Shown: positions 63,694-64,000 of the stretch, in pieces
How positions within the stretch are numbered: position 1 is the stretch's first letter
Layout: every line of letters begins with the position of its first letter
Source: an uncultured Paracoccaceae bacterium
GTDB lineage: Bacteria > Pseudomonadota > Alphaproteobacteria > Rhodobacterales > Rhodobacteraceae
Direction: 5' to 3'
Assembly: GCA_947500775.1 (NCBI GenBank)
Contig: CANMTD010000001.1
Coordinates: 1,054,001-1,118,000 of the forward strand
DNA: 64,000 nucleotides
Notes under the pieces: generated by a model
What the model was told of the DNA's origin: nothing
The model's input: only the letters and a program-made list of their open reading frames with translations
Databases searched by the model: none
Translations under genes and position numbers: made by a program

Positions 63694-64000
63694 TTAGGAC
63701 AGGGCGCGGATCGCCTCGGCCAGATCGATCGCCCCGTCATAAAGCGCGCGTCCCGAAATCGCGCCGTTCAGCGGCGCGCCGCAATCGCGCAGCGCGATCA
63801 GATCGTCCAGCGAACTGACGCCGCCGCTGGCGATCACCGGGATTGATACCGCATTGGCCAGCGCCGCCGTCGCCTCGATATTGGGGCCCTGCATCGCGCC
63901 GTCGCGGTTGATGTCTGTATAGATGATCGCGGCCACGCCCGCGTCTTCGAAGGATCGCGCCAGATCGGTGACCATCACGTCGGTTTCCTCGGCCCAGCCC
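63694..64000 (-). CDS. hisA: Phosphoribosylformimino-5-aminoimidazole isomerase, C-terminal part
   Basis: The final roughly 102 codons of HisA, running off the right edge. [35 protein letters not shown] and [14 protein letters not shown] are typical HisA motifs, including the second phosphate-binding loop. It isomerises ProFAR in histidine synthesis. The gene ends at 63694, 11 bp past the metacaspase gene on the other strand. Confidence 0.92.
   Translation of the reverse strand, partial: GWAEETDVMVTDLARSFEDAGVAAIIYTDINRDGAMQGPNIEATAALANAVSIPVIASGGVSSLDDLIALRDCGAPLNGAISGRALYDGAIDLAEAIRALS

Overview
The window is a gene-dense, high-GC stretch of bacterial chromosome with no rRNA, tRNA, transposase, integrase or CRISPR array that I could see. 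Gene content (choline sulfatase, several complete ABC uptake systems, C-P lyase, phasin, a metacaspase beside his genes), ATGA/TGATG overlaps and GC-rich codon use point to an alphaproteobacterium, most likely Rhodobacteraceae (roseobacter group). This placement is by gene content, not by a marker gene.

Layout. 1-2163: the start of a choline sulfatase gene (betC, running off the left edge) and a divergent LysR regulator sharing a palindromic operator. 2199-9035 (minus): three glycosyltransferases, a large degenerate ABC-exporter-like protein and a cyclic-nucleotide-binding domain protein. 9106-15069 (minus): a four-gene peptide/oligosaccharide-type ABC importer. 15262-21951: a second set of glycan genes (GT32, NodB-like deacetylase, GT4, nucleotide-sugar dehydrogenase, methyltransferase, metallophosphoesterase). 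22104-28686: a dppABCDF-type peptide importer and a LysR regulator. 29041-30671: a periplasmic sorbosone/glucose-dehydrogenase-like quinoprotein and a small cytochrome c. 30745-41582: a LacI-controlled carbohydrate or polyol locus with a TIM-barrel isomerase, a Gfo/Idh/MocA oxidoreductase, a GlpSTPQUV-like ABC importer and a fused dihydroxyacetone-type kinase.

41603-56645: a full phosphonate locus. phnCDE1E2 plus a hexapeptide transferase lie behind a Pho box. A second phnM-like gene and phnF are on the minus strand. Next come phnGHIJK, corA, phnL and phnN, then a 2H-phosphoesterase (DUF1045) on the minus strand and canonical phnM. PhnCDE import the phosphonate, PhnI/G/H/L/M/J convert it to a ribosyl phosphonate and cleave the C-P bond, and PhnN finishes PRPP salvage.

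56743-64000: a phasin-like gene, a copA-cueR copper-efflux pair with a typical 19-bp-spacer promoter, an L,D-transpeptidase, and hisE/hisF separated from hisA by a metacaspase gene on the opposite strand.

The most unusual items are: the degenerate ABC protein with three repeats of a D-N-L-x-x-G motif and a low-GC insert; a 47-codon gene with a strong ribosome-binding site lying antisense in the gap between phnI and phnJ; corA inside the C-P lyase operon; a pair of matching CG-centred operators in the LacI locus; a palindromic intergenic repeat found twice; and the metacaspase splitting the his genes.
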